Assembly: GCA_038049695.1 (NCBI GenBank)
Contig: CP142451.1
Location: 42,543,001 to 42,607,000 of the forward strand
DNA length: 64,000 nt
Source of the DNA: Cinnamomum chago
Taxonomy: Eukaryota; Streptophyta; Magnoliopsida; Laurales; Lauraceae
Direction of reading: 5' to 3'
Shown: piece by piece, positions 32,401 to 42,822 of the stretch
Layout: each line of letters begins with the position of its first letter
How positions within the stretch are numbered: position 1 is the stretch's first letter
Position numbers and translations under genes: made by a program
Notes under the pieces: model-generated
Databases searched by the model: none
Seen by the model: only the letters and a program-made list of their open reading frames with translations
What the model was told of the DNA's origin: nothing

Positions 32401-34131
32401 TTCTTTATATCCAAATATAAGTCTTTTGCCTTGGTTATCGCGAACTCCATTCCTTTCGATGACTGGATAGGTTGGTCGATGTTCCCGAATTAATGTCATG
32501 CCTAGGATGGACCGTTTATAACCTTGATTTTCCTAGTATAAAATCTAGTGATAACCATAAGCTCATTTTAAGTTTGAAAATCGTAAAAGTGCATAAGGAG
32601 CCCGGATGTCTTCAAACTCAAGGAGTACCAAGTCTTTTCCATAATCGACATACGGGACCCCTATTCACTCAATTAGATCTTAAAATCATTATCTTTCCCG
32701 ATTTAGTATAGTTCATTACATTTCTCTATTTCCAAGATTTACATTTACATGACTCGTTTTCCCCGAAAGCATTGTGTACACTTGAAATGGTTACTTGACC
32801 CGAAGTGCATTGCACCACATGATATGTCAGTGTGCCCTTGAGCACCCCCGTCTTGCCCGTTTGATTATATACTTGTACTTGATTTACTTGCATTGTATCG
32901 ATTGTATTTGACCTATGAGTCGGCACCACTAAGCTTGGATAACCTCGTTGGTTTGATCCACCGACTTGGAGATCCCCCTCTTGTCCCGCCAGCTGCAGTT
33001 TGGATCCCGATACCCGGTCATTACCGTGGTCTTGTCCCGATACCGCAGATTGCTACTGTGGTCCCCGATGCCCGGCTCGCTACCGTGGTCATGTATAGTA
33101 TATTATTTATATGAGATCCCCTGTTTCTCCTCACCTTGAGTGACTGAGATCAGGGCCTAGTTATTGCTCTATCACCTTAGTGATAGAGGACTTAGCTTCG
33201 TGTGGTCGCCATCTTGCTTGTTCCCGATCCCTTGGTTACCTCATATGTTTTATCTTGTCTACTTGTTTTATAGCAAATGATTTACCTGTTTTATGAGAGT
33301 TATTGCTTAATCAGATTTACACGCTTTCCAAGAGATTTCTTACATTATATATTGTTGTATCCTTGCTTTCTCTTGCCAGACCGTCGTGTCTGATCCTTTG
33401 CTTTGGTACTCAGGTCCCGTTGCCGGCTTCCTTGAGGAGGAGCCAGAGGAGGCGGTAGGTGAACCGCAACCTCTAGTTGAGTGGCGTGCTGACGATGTCA
33501 TGTAGACATCAGATTGCTTTGAGAAGCGTAACATTTTGGGAGATATACTTAACCATTCTTTGGGTTATTGTTTTGTGTATATTGGCCTTTGTTGGCCTCT
33601 ATTTTTGGGAATGTAATTAAATGATATTTTTGTCTAACTTTAACAACTTTTGGGAATCATGCTATAGATCATTGCTCATTCTGATACAGTCTTGATATTT
33701 GATGTTAATGCTTGCATGGTTGAGATAGTCTATTACTTGATTTGCTACACGCTTCCGCACTCAAAAGAAATATTCATGCAGGGTTGTGATATCCTCACCG
33801 CGGACACCTGTGGGAAATTAAATAAGTTCTATAGATGGTGGATGTAGATAATCATCATCAATCATCATCCACTATCTAATGTGTCCCGATCCCGGATTGG
33901 AAATTCCCGGTTCGGGGTCGCGACAACGTAGGCATTGAGGCCGAACCACTATAAACCTTTGTGTTGTGGTGTTTGCTTGTGGTGATTCATTTATTAGCTT
34001 CCACATCTTGTTTGATTAATATCATCACATGTGACTAGTTTATGTTAAGAAATTAAAATTGGTCTAAATTGGTCATAGTTGTAGCACACCCTATTCACCC
34101 CCCCTCTAGGGTAGGATCCCAAGGACTTTCA
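29438..34131 (+). repeat. 3' LTR of element A, interrupted by solo LTR S3
   Basis: Starts TGTTAGGGATTTTG and ends AAGGACTTTCA. Segments 29438-30864 and 33931-34131 join at TSD ACGTA to give 1628 bp, nearly identical to the 5' LTR but with one copy of the 22-bp unit instead of two. Confidence 0.95.
30865..33925 (+). repeat. Solo LTR S3, gypsy (Tekay-like), inside the 3' LTR of A
   Basis: 3061 bp, TGTAAGACCCCG to GGGGTCGCGACA, flanked by TSD ACGTA (30860-30864 and 33926-33930). It carries the TTCGACGA/TCGTCGAA inverted repeat (31263-31293), GTAAGT (31629-31634), a CCGATCGATCGG cluster (32081-32225), GC-rich CCCGATACC repeats (33005-33090) and a TATA-rich block (33093-33112) before TTTCTCCTCACC. 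It is the innermost and so youngest insertion of its nest. Confidence 0.95.
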
Positions 34132-34136
34132 ATGTT

Positions 34137-34724
34137 GGCTCTGTATATGTTGCTAGAATTTTTCTAAGATTCCTTCTACTTCTAAGATGTTTATTTTCAC
34201 TCTATAAATTTGCAGCTGCTTATAAACTTGTACGTTGATAATTGATGTTTTCATGACGTTCTTATTCCAAATTAATCTAGTAAGATGTTTATTGTGCAAG
34301 TGGTGAAGCCACTGCTGATTAATGCAGAGGAGATGAGAATGTCAGCATGATGTTGATTATTTGGAAGTGGGTGAAAGCAAAACCAATTCCATAAACTAGA
34401 ATGAAAGTTAGGTATGTGTTCTTTGTCATAATAAATTTCAAGTTACTCAAGCTATCCGAGTGCATGATGAGTCAGCTACACTTGGTTTACCAACATGAGA
34501 ATGGGCCTTAAATAAAGTTTCTAAGAAAATTGAGTGCAAGGCAACCTGATTGTAGGGATCAAAGGAAGGCCTTTAATGGCTTAGTATCAATAGTGGGGAG
34601 TGTGGCCTTCCAAGGGAGTGATCGATTGAATGCAATGCCAGGACCGGTTCCTTTTTATATTTTGTTTAACTTGTTAATCATTAGCGTTTTTATGTTTTGA
34701 GTTTGTTTTTTCAACCCGTCTCAG
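34137..34724. other. CACTA interior right of element A, no gene seen
   Basis: AT-rich, no recognised ORF or domain. It continues the CACTA sequence interrupted at 23828. Confidence 0.5.
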
Positions 34725-34733
34725 TTGATTCAG

Positions 34734-34829
34734 TACCGCTTTACGAGTGCTTATAATTCACCCTTCTTCACCACAAACTCTGGTGCCCCTGTTTGGAACA
34801 ACTTAGCATTGACGGTTGAGTCAAGAGGT
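34734..34829 (+). pseudogene. Catalase exon fragment captured by the CACTA element
   Basis: 32 codons read as the N-terminal part of plant catalase: [20 protein letters not shown], then WNN and, after a short diverged stretch, LTVESRG. Plant catalases begin with a closely similar block ([18 protein letters not shown]...LTV..RG). The start codon is not kept. After TCAAGAG the sequence continues GTATTA, a splice-donor-like boundary, and the following codons no longer resemble catalase, so the capture may include the exon 1 end and some intron. The haem-binding and catalytic regions are absent, so no enzyme activity is possible. Only one catalase piece is visible. Confidence 0.8.
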
Positions 34830-34919
34830 ATTAATTGTGATGGACCATTGCTATACATTTGCAATACAGTATCTACATCCCTAATTCACAAGGATACTCC
34901 AGTTAGTGATTTTCTTTAG

Positions 34920-37070
34920 GGTGAAGTGTCAATTATACATAATTGAGCACTATTTTTTCCCCCCTTTTGATGGATATGTTTATTAATTTGAAGGTAGAGG
35001 TGACAACTCTGTCCAGCTATGAATAGAAGGAAGAACAATTCAAGGAGTAGGTATGAGATCAAATGCAACAACTAAAATTTGAAATTTCAACACCTAGCTT
35101 GGACATTAACACGTATTGCACGATTAAAGTAGGCATGAAACTGGGTGATCTCCAATGAGCTGAAGCCTAAGCAATTTTGAGAAGCATTGGTGAGGGTATG
35201 GTATTTTATCAAGACTACTATAGAGATTGGATAGTGATTATATTGATGATCACTCTTTTAGAAAGTTTTGCAGCTGGATTTATAGGTTCATTTTAAAATT
35301 TAATTTTGGAGCTAGATTTGTATGTTCATTTTAAAAGTTTAGATTTGTGGTCATTGTATTACTGAGAAATTGTTTTTTGAGTAATCTGTTTCATACTATT
35401 AATTTGTGATAAATTAGTATTTTTGATGGTGTTTTTCTTATTTGAAATGTTGTGGTTGATGTCGTTAGCTTAACTCATACTCTTTTCTTCCATAAGAAGT
35501 AATTCATATGGATGAGTAGAATGGATTTGATGTTGCAAATTGTTTGATGTGGTACCTTTTTCTGTTTTTGTAGGTATTGAAACTACAACCGGTTTCCGAA
35601 TATGAGAGATAATTTGTTCTTTAACATATTTACAAAAGTGGCTTCAAGGAATGAACAATCTTTGTTTTTAGAGGCATGTTTTCCTCTGTTTTAATTGGTT
35701 AAGTAATATGCATAGTGACAAATTTTTTTCAACTTTTGTTACCAGGCCAAGTTATGTAATAATTATTTAATTTCATTGTTCTTAGGACCTGTTTGTTTGC
35801 ATATAATATGTAGGAATTAACTTTTAAATTTCTGCGTTCCCTCACATCTTCGTTTTTGGATCGGTTCTTTTTAATAGCAACAGTTTTTTTTTCTTCTTTC
35901 TTTCTTTTTCTTGAGAGGTTTATGTTAGTGAAGAAGAAACAGCCCACCAATTTACATACACATTTGGACAGCCATCAACAGCCCACCTATATGCATATAC
36001 ATTTGGTGATGGTGAAAATAATAGAATAGTAGTTGGTAGGCGTCATATAGACAATTTGGACAATGGCAGTAGTGATAATTTTTCTTTTTGGTGAGGATGA
36101 GGAAGAGGGTTTGTATGCATGTCAATTGTTTTTGGTGATCAGGTGGAGCCTAGACATGGAGTTCCAAGGTTGATGGATGAGGCCAAGGTTGTAGGATGAT
36201 AACAACTTAAATTTATTTTGTTTTGGTATTCAACTCTCTCTCTTTCTCTAAGCATACATTGCATGGATTTTTTTGTAGGGAGTTAAACTTCTTGTTTCCT
36301 CAGTCCGCAACTAAAGTTTTGCCATACTTTGTCTTGAAATTCTTATAGGACTTGTAAGTGCTTTTAAATTATCTATTTAATGGACTACGTCTTTACTTTT
36401 TCCACTCCTATGAAATGAGGCTGACTTTTTCCTTTTTTTCTATATTACTGATATTGGTTGCAGGAGCGCTTCCATGGTCTTGATTGTTTCCTTGCAGGTG
36501 AGTTCGATAAATGAATTTTAACTCTTTTTCCTTGCATGTATTTTAATATCATATAATTGGTTTTTTTTTGGGATATGTTGTAGTGTCTTGCTTTTGCCCT
36601 TCTAGTAGATGTTTATATTGTGAATCCTAAATGCTTAGATTTTTTTTTGTCAATGTAGTTTTTGATTGGTCTGCAAGTTGAATGCTTCCATCGTAGATAA
36701 TTTTTGTGAGTGTTTTACTTTTTGAAGAAATGAGTTGCTAAAAGGGGCTTTTGGCAATCCATGTTGTAATATTAATTTCTCTTGTTCCTTAGTGTGCTTT
36801 TTAAGTGGTTAGAGGTCTGGTCCTCTAGGGTAACATGGATATGGCATTCATGCACAGTAAGGGATCCTAGAGAAACTCTTCTCACACAACACACTCATCT
36901 TGGAGCTAATGAAGCTCTGGGATTTTTCTAAATCTACTACATGAGTGTTTGGAAGAAGATTTGAGAGCATAGATATGTTGGGAAGAAAATAGCATGCAAA
37001 AGCTCTCTCAAAAGAGTCCACTGGAAAAGAGAAAGAAGCTCCAGATTTATAGAAAACATCTAATGACTAT
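34920..37070. other. CACTA interior, right, no gene seen
   Basis: AT-rich with T-tracts and scattered short frames, none recognised. An A/G-rich stretch at 36090-36190 (gaggatgaggaagagg, then ggtggagcc and gatgaggcc) looks mildly exon-like but has no supported translation. Confidence 0.45.
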
Positions 37071-37073
37071 ATT

Positions 37074-37405
37074 GGCGGCTAGCCCTTTTAGACCAGCGGC
37101 TAGCCGCTTTCAAATAACGGTCAGAAAATTCAAATCAGGATGGCTCACGGCTAGCCGCAGGAAAAGTTGGGGGCTAGCCGTGAGGCAACCGCAGGGGTGA
37201 CCGCAAGATGGTTCTGAAAAAACTGGTCTCTGGAAACCAAACCGTAATCCCACGGTTAGCACTGCGGTTAGCCGTAGGTGCACTGACGGTTAGCTGCAGG
37301 AAGCACAGAAAATCATCCTGAAAAAAAAACGCTTACTGGAAAGCTGACCGTGGGTCTGGCGGCTAGCCCCCTTGCAAAGGGCGGCTAGCCGCCAGGTGAC
37401 CGTAC
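37074..37405. repeat. CGGCTAGCCG cluster in the CACTA element
   Basis: At least eight CGGCTAGCC, GGCTAGCCG and CGGTTAGC motifs in about 330 bp, resembling the cassettes in gypsy LTRs S4 and D2. The motifs are self-complementary and CpG-containing. Confidence 0.8.
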
Positions 37406-37439
37406 CCTTTCTAGAAGGACTATTTATAAAAAAAAATGC

Positions 37440-37863
37440 ATATATAATATTAAATTGGTTACAGAACAAACGATATAATACAATCCCAAAAAACCGATAT
37501 AACAAAGCCCTTTATAACCGTTATTATAAATAATTTTTATATCGGTTTCACTCTTTTTTATATCGGTTTTATAGTAATGTATGCTATAATTTTAGTTTCA
37601 AAACACATCAGTTCTCCGAAAATCGATATTATAAATATTTTTTATATCGGTTTCACTTTTTTTATATCGATTTTACCGTAATATGTGTTATAATTTCAAG
37701 TTTAAAAGACATTAGTTGTCCAAAAACCGATATGAAATAATACACATATTATATCGGTTATAGTTATTTATTATATCGGGGATACTTATATCGGTTTGAA
37801 GTTTACTGAAAAACCGATATAATAGGTCTTTTATATCGGTTTTTAGCCGTTATAAAAACCCTT
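37440..37863. repeat. CACTA right subterminal repeats
   Basis: Many TATATCGGTT and AACCGATAT copies up to the terminal inverted repeat, mirroring 19040-19380. Confidence 0.88.
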
Positions 37864-37876
37864 TTTTCTAGTAGTG

Positions 37877-38632
37877 TATGCAAATGTCAATTCGTTCCAT
37901 GTATGGTTGTGATATTAGTTATACTTGTAGAAACCATACTAGAACTCAAATCCATCCTTTATGTTTTCTAGTCATTTTTTTTATGGATGGTTATGATGTT
38001 GATTCATGTATATTCTCTAAGTAATGTCATTCTTATACATGTTTCAACTTCATAGTAGTGATCTTGATCATATGAAACTCTTTGAAATCCATTCCTCGTA
38101 TATCTATATGTTTGATGGATATCTTAATTGTTGAATTCATATGATTTTGTCACTTTGAAAATTGCATGCATTTCCAAGTTATACCCTTTTGCATTGGAAT
38201 TTATGTTGTTCATCACTTGCTCATAGTTAAATCATTAAAAGTGATGAATATCCATTTATGATGCTTGATGGAATTTTGTGTTTGTCACATTCTTGCTCTT
38301 AATCATGTTTTCAAATTCAATTGGTTTCAATTAGTATCATTATCGATTGATTTGATGTCTTATCTTGAGTATGTGATAGACCTTGTGTACATTGGATTGA
38401 ACTTCATAGTCATATATTTTTGTTCCATGTCACATTTCATTAGCATCATAATTTTCTTGTTTGCCACCTCTTTTGCTCATATAGGTAAATCTCATGACCA
38501 CCATGTTTATGTATTCATAATCTTGGTTGGTTATTAGTTGAGGTTGGCTTCATGTTTGAATTTCTTTTCACTCATCTTGCACATTATAGTCATATTTTTT
38601 GATTGAATGAAATGATTTCAAAACATTCATAG
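37877..38632 (+). other. Element B stem-loop array, middle part
   Basis: Homologous to A at 27680-28440. Units with arms kept: GGTT..TATGGTT / AACCATA (37895-37940), TTCATCACT / AGTGATGAA (about 38209-38248), GTTGATTCATG / CATGTTTCAAC (about 37999-38047). In the TTCATCACT unit the loop changed from TTAGTCATATCTTT (A) to ATAGTTAAATCATT (B) while the arms stayed complementary. Confidence 0.6.
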
Positions 38633-41600
38633 TGTAAGACCCCGACCCGAGTGAACCCGATTAGTGCTAATTAAGTTGCGTGTTAGTGCTAAGCTTGATT
38701 AGTGATTTCTGGTTAAGTTGGGTTTGGATTAGCTTTGATTATGGTTTCGGGCTAATTCGATTGTCTTGATTTGCTTTGGTAGCTTGTGGGGCCCTTTGGG
38801 GGTTCCCTTTTCGGCTTTGTATTTTCTCGAGGAATTTCCCGATTTATTGTGGATTATGTTTTTGGCCCGTTGCATGCATCTTGTAGATCTCAACAACTTT
38901 CATGTTAATCCCGTATTCATTCGAGATCCCGAAACCCGATTTTCATAGCCTAAAGGGCAAAACAGTCATTGCACACCAAGTCTGTACACAAAACTCGATA
39001 TCCCCGAAACCCGCGAAACATGTACTTTTTGGAAACTAGATATTTCGACGATCATTTCTTCCTTCTTCGTCGAACCCATCCGAGGTCCCGAAGTAGATGA
39101 TTTCAGCTAATATAGTTCCTTAAGTTGTGGGACCCAAGCTCCCTTTGTTAACAAAAGAGAACCCATCTCTTCTTTCTCATTCACTCTCCATTCTTGTTCC
39201 AGCACAACTGAGCCTAGGGTTTGCTCTTGTGCTTTTCTTCTTCTTCTTCTTGTTTCTTCATCCCCAAGCCACACCTAGGGCTCATCAATCAAACATTGGA
39301 GATCACCAATCACTCCCTCATCTCTCAAGCTTTCCATTGGTACCATTTGTGAGGAGAACCCTCCATTCCAAGACCTTCATTGAGCTTACCATTGCCATTA
39401 GAGGACCTTCAAGGTAAGTGATCATTCTCATCTTCTAGATTTGTTGTCTCCTAGGCCATGAGGTACTACATTTGCATTATTGTTGGTTTGTTCATTGTCA
39501 TTCCTTGTGTAACCCATTTTAGGGTTGTTTTTGGGATTTTTGATTTGTAGCTTGGCTTTGAGCAATAGAGGTGATAAAAGGCTTGATTTCAACTAGCTTG
39601 GACTAGAGGCAAGTGAATGTTTGGATGTTTTTAAGTTTCAAATGGTTTGGTGAAGTATTTATGATTTCCATACTTTCATTTAATGAGGTTTGTTTGAAAT
39701 AAATGCTCATAACGTATCTTGATAGTCCCATTCAATGTTTTGTAAACATGTTGGTAGGGCATTTATTGTCCTTATGATAGCTTAGATGAATGTTTGTGAA
39801 ATGGTTTACTTCTTTTTTTTCTTTGCATTGGACTTGACTTGGAAGAAGTGATGGAGGGCACTCATAATGGGGATTTGGAGAAGTGTAAAGAGGTGCATTG
39901 GGGGAGCTATTAGCTCATTGTTAAGTTAAGGACTTGGTGGATGTGAGGAAGATGGTTTTGGGGAGGAAAATGACCCAAAACTGAACACAGTGAGCAATTC
40001 CGCAACTGGCGGTCAGCTCACGGTTAGCCATCGGCGGCTAACCGCCAGCCAACCGCCATTCACGGTGACTTTTCCAGAGAGCTCCATTTTCCCCCTTCAA
40101 ATACGATCAGACTCACGGTTAGCCAGCGGCTAACCGCCGAACACATCGGCGGCTAACCGCTAGCCAACCGCCCGCTCTCGGTTACCTTTCCAGAGAGCAT
40201 CAGATATCCCACTTGAAACTCGGTCAGCTCCACGGTTACCCAGCGTCTAACCGCCGAATGCATCGGCGGCTAACCGCCAGGTAACCGCATTTGACGGTCA
40301 GCTTTCCAGTAAGCTGCATTTCTGCAGCTTAGCCGCGGTCAGCTGCACGGTCAGCCAGCGGCTAGCCGCCTGCCCAACGACGGCTAACCGCTAGGTGACC
40401 GCCAGGTGACCGAAATTCCCCAGGTTTCGAAAAGCTCCCCGCTCGAACGAACCAAAGAGTTAGTTCGAGTGTTGAGCTTTGTCAATCGAAGGGGATTCCC
40501 TAGGCATTGCTTGATGCCATCCGAGAAAGAAACCATATCACAAATATGTCATTCGAAATTTTGGAAAAATCGTAGGAGTGCATAAGGAGCCCGGAATGTC
40601 TCAAAACTCAAAGAGTACCAAGTAAGGGCTATAATAGACATACGGGACCCCTATTCACTTAATTGGATTTCTAAATTGATATTTTACCCGAATTTCATTA
40701 TAGTGTATTGTTTCACCTCATTCCCAGGAATTTCATCGCATGACTTGTTTTCTCGAAAGCTTTGGAGCTACAATAGTAACAGTGAATTGCCCCGAAATGT
40801 ATTGCCCGATATGGAAAGACAGTGTGCCCTTGAGCACCCCCGTTTTACCGTTTATTTACTGTACTTGAATACTTGATATGCCTCGATGGGTTTTATCCTA
40901 TGAGTCGGCATCACTAAGCTTGGATACCTTGTCAGTCTGATCCACTGAGTTGGAAATCCCTCTCCCGTCCCGCCAGCTGCAGTTTGGATCCCGATACCCG
41001 GTCTAATACCGTGGTTCCGTCCCGATACCCGGTTCGCTACCGTGGTCCCGTTCCCGTATAATTATATTGTATATATGTATACGTTGTTTCTCCTCACCTT
41101 GTGTGACAGAGATCAACGTCCCGTGATACTGTTGTCACTTTAGTGACAGAGGACTTAGCTTTATGTGATTGCCACCTTGTTAGTTCCCGAATCCTTGGAT
41201 ACCTGATATGTTTTATATTGTTTACTTGTTCATCGCAAATGATTTATCTATTTTATGAGAGTTCTTGCTTAACTCAGATTTATACGCTTTGCCAGAGATT
41301 TTCTTGTATTAGATATTGTTGTATCCTTGCTTTCTCTTGCCAGACCGTCGTGTCTGACCCTTTGCTTTGGTACTCAGGTCCCGTTGTCGGCTTCCTTGAG
41401 GAGGAGCCGGAGGAGGCGGTAGGCGCGCCGCAACCTCTAGTCGAGTGGCGTGCTGACGATGTCATGTAGACATCAGATTGCTTTGAGAAGCGTAACTTTT
41501 TGAGGGGAACTATTTAACCATTCTTTTGGGTTGTTGTTTTGTGTACATTGGCCTTTGTTGGCCTCTATTTTTGGGAATGTAATTAAATGATATTTTGTCT

Positions 41601-41878
41601 AACTTTAACAACCATTGGGAAACATGCTATAAATCATTGCTCATTCTGATACAGTATTTTAGTCTGGTGTTATTATTTTTATGACCAAGGATGGTTTGAC
41701 TATTTGATTTGCTACATGCTTCCGCATTTAACAGAAATATTCAATTATGGTTATGATATCCTCACCGCGGACACCTGTGGGAAATTAAATAAATCATATG
41801 GTATTATTAAGCAGTTGTGGATCATCCTAACATCAATATTAGTCCCGATCCCGGATCTCTCGGTCTGGGGTCGCGACA
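38633..41878 (+). repeat. Solo LTR S4, gypsy (Tekay-like), inside element B
   Basis: 3246 bp, TGTAAGACCCCG to GGGGTCGCGACA, TSD CATAG (38628-38632 and 41879-41883). It carries a TTCGACGA/TCGTCGAA inverted repeat (39044-39074), a 96-codon ORF (39127-39417) ending at the GTAAGT donor-like site (39414-39419), a CGGCTAACCG cluster (about 40005-40440) and the GC-rich repeat/TATA block (about 40970-41090). Confidence 0.95.
39127..39417 (+). CDS. Recurrent small ORF in gypsy LTR (S4 copy)
   Basis: 96 codons after GTGGG at 39127. It shares LPHLxSFPLVPFVxRTLHxK with the S1 ORF (7591-7860, minus), and its stop falls in the donor-like GTAAGT. S2 and S3 have shorter frames at the same place, whereas D2 is broken. 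It may be an upstream ORF in LTR transcripts, or just conserved DNA that happens to be open. No known domain. Confidence 0.3.
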   Translation: MGPKLPLLTKENPSLLSHSLSILVPAQLSLGFALVLFFFFFLFLHPQATPRAHQSNIGDHQSLPHLSSFPLVPFVRRTLHSKTFIELTIAIRGPSR

Positions 41879-41883
41879 CATAG

Positions 41884-42439
41884 CATATGATTTTCATAGT
41901 TAAATTAATTGATGCTATGTTTTGTAAACCCCATATCATCATGGATATCTCTAATTTGGTTTTATCCTAATAGTTATATTCATTTTAACTCCATTTTAGA
42001 GTGATTGATTTAATAGTCTTATCCTTGAATCTCAATTAGTATTCTTTATTTTTCCAATTGGTATCCATGATCGCTTTTCTCTTTGACCTTGCTCTTTATA
42101 TTGGTAATTTTGATCAAACTGAGCTCTATAGTTAAACGAATCTAATCCTTCTCTTGAAGTTGACCCTCAATTGGTAAAACCATCTTCTTCTTGCACCTAA
42201 TAGTTAAATCTTTGTCAAAAGTTTGACAAAAGGAGAGAACGGATTGAGGGGGAGTGTAAACCTTCTTAGGAAGTATTAGTTTTGATCAAATTGTCCTTTA
42301 TATTGGCTTTGAACCCTTAGAGACTTCTAACCATACATGATAACCTGTTATGTATTTCATTTTCGATTTCTTTTGTTAACAGGTGCTTCTAAAAGGTATT
42401 TTTCTTATTTCATGTGTGTAGGTACCTTTGCAATTTAAT
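41884..42439 (+). other. Element B stem-loop array, right part
   Basis: Homologous to A at 28446-28985. The TATAGTTAAA, AATAGTTATATT and AATAGTTAAATC motifs continue with partly eroded arms. It ends at GAGGGGGAGTG (42246), the first purine run of the PPT array. No gene. Confidence 0.55.
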
Positions 42440-42822
42440 GTCAAAGGGGGAGAGAACATTCAAGTTGTCTAAAAGGGAAGAGAATGTCCAAACTTCCTAA
42501 GGGGAGATATTGTATGATGTTCTACAGGGGGAGAGAATGCATATCTTGCCAAAGGGAGAGTGCATGGTCAAAGGAGGAGAGTCGAAAGAAGAAAGCTTGG
42601 GAGTTAAAGAAGATGCTTGGCTAATGAAATAAAGATGAAAAGAAAGCTTGAAGAATGATCAAGCTCCAAGCATCAAGAAGATTGAAGAAAAAGACCTAGA
42701 GCCCAAGCTAAGAGAAGGAGCATCCAAGCGATTTCAAGCCTGTCCAGCTTAGGGGGAGCTGAAGACTTAGTGTGTTAATTTCAGTGATGAGTAAGTTGCC
42801 ATCAAATTGCAAAGGGGGAGAT
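42440..42822 (+). other. Polypurine-tract array, element B
   Basis: Purine runs near 42443, 42497, 42527, 42555, 42573 and 42750, then the final CAAAGGGGGAGAT at 42810-42822 next to the LTR. Same order as in element A. Confidence 0.8.

Larger units (their letters stand above)
23829..34131 (+). mobile_element. Sirevirus-like non-autonomous element A, complete, gag-like ORF only
   Basis: Flanked by TSD ATGTT (23824-23828 and 34132-34136). 5' LTR 23829-25479 (1651 bp), PBS 25482, gag-like ORF 25594-26991, stem-loop array 27007-28785, polypurine-tract array 28800-29437, 3' LTR 29438-34131 (1628 bp without S3). The length difference is one 22-bp tandem copy in the 5' LTR plus 1 bp. I count about seven substitutions between the LTRs (about 0.4%), so the insertion is young. 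Pol is absent. Confidence 0.93.
19025..37876. mobile_element. CACTA (En/Spm-type) DNA transposon with nested Sirevirus
   Basis: Terminal inverted repeats CACTACTAGAAAA at 19025-19037 and 37864-37876, with inverted similarity running on (GGGTTTTTATA). A 3-bp TSD TAT flanks it (19022-19024 and 37877-37879), the length expected for this superfamily. Both ends have many TATATCGGTT subterminal repeats. Without element A and one of its TSDs it is about 8.5 kb. I see no TNP1 or TNP2/TNPD transposase, so it is probably non-autonomous. It carries a catalase exon fragment (34734-34829), a CT-rich transcript-leader-like segment (19390-20340) and a CGGCTAGCCG cluster (37074-37405). Confidence 0.92.

Noticed and set aside
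19025-37876. CACTA transposase genes
   Set aside because: Looked for long frames outside element A and found none with transposase-like sequence; only short or low-complexity ORFs.
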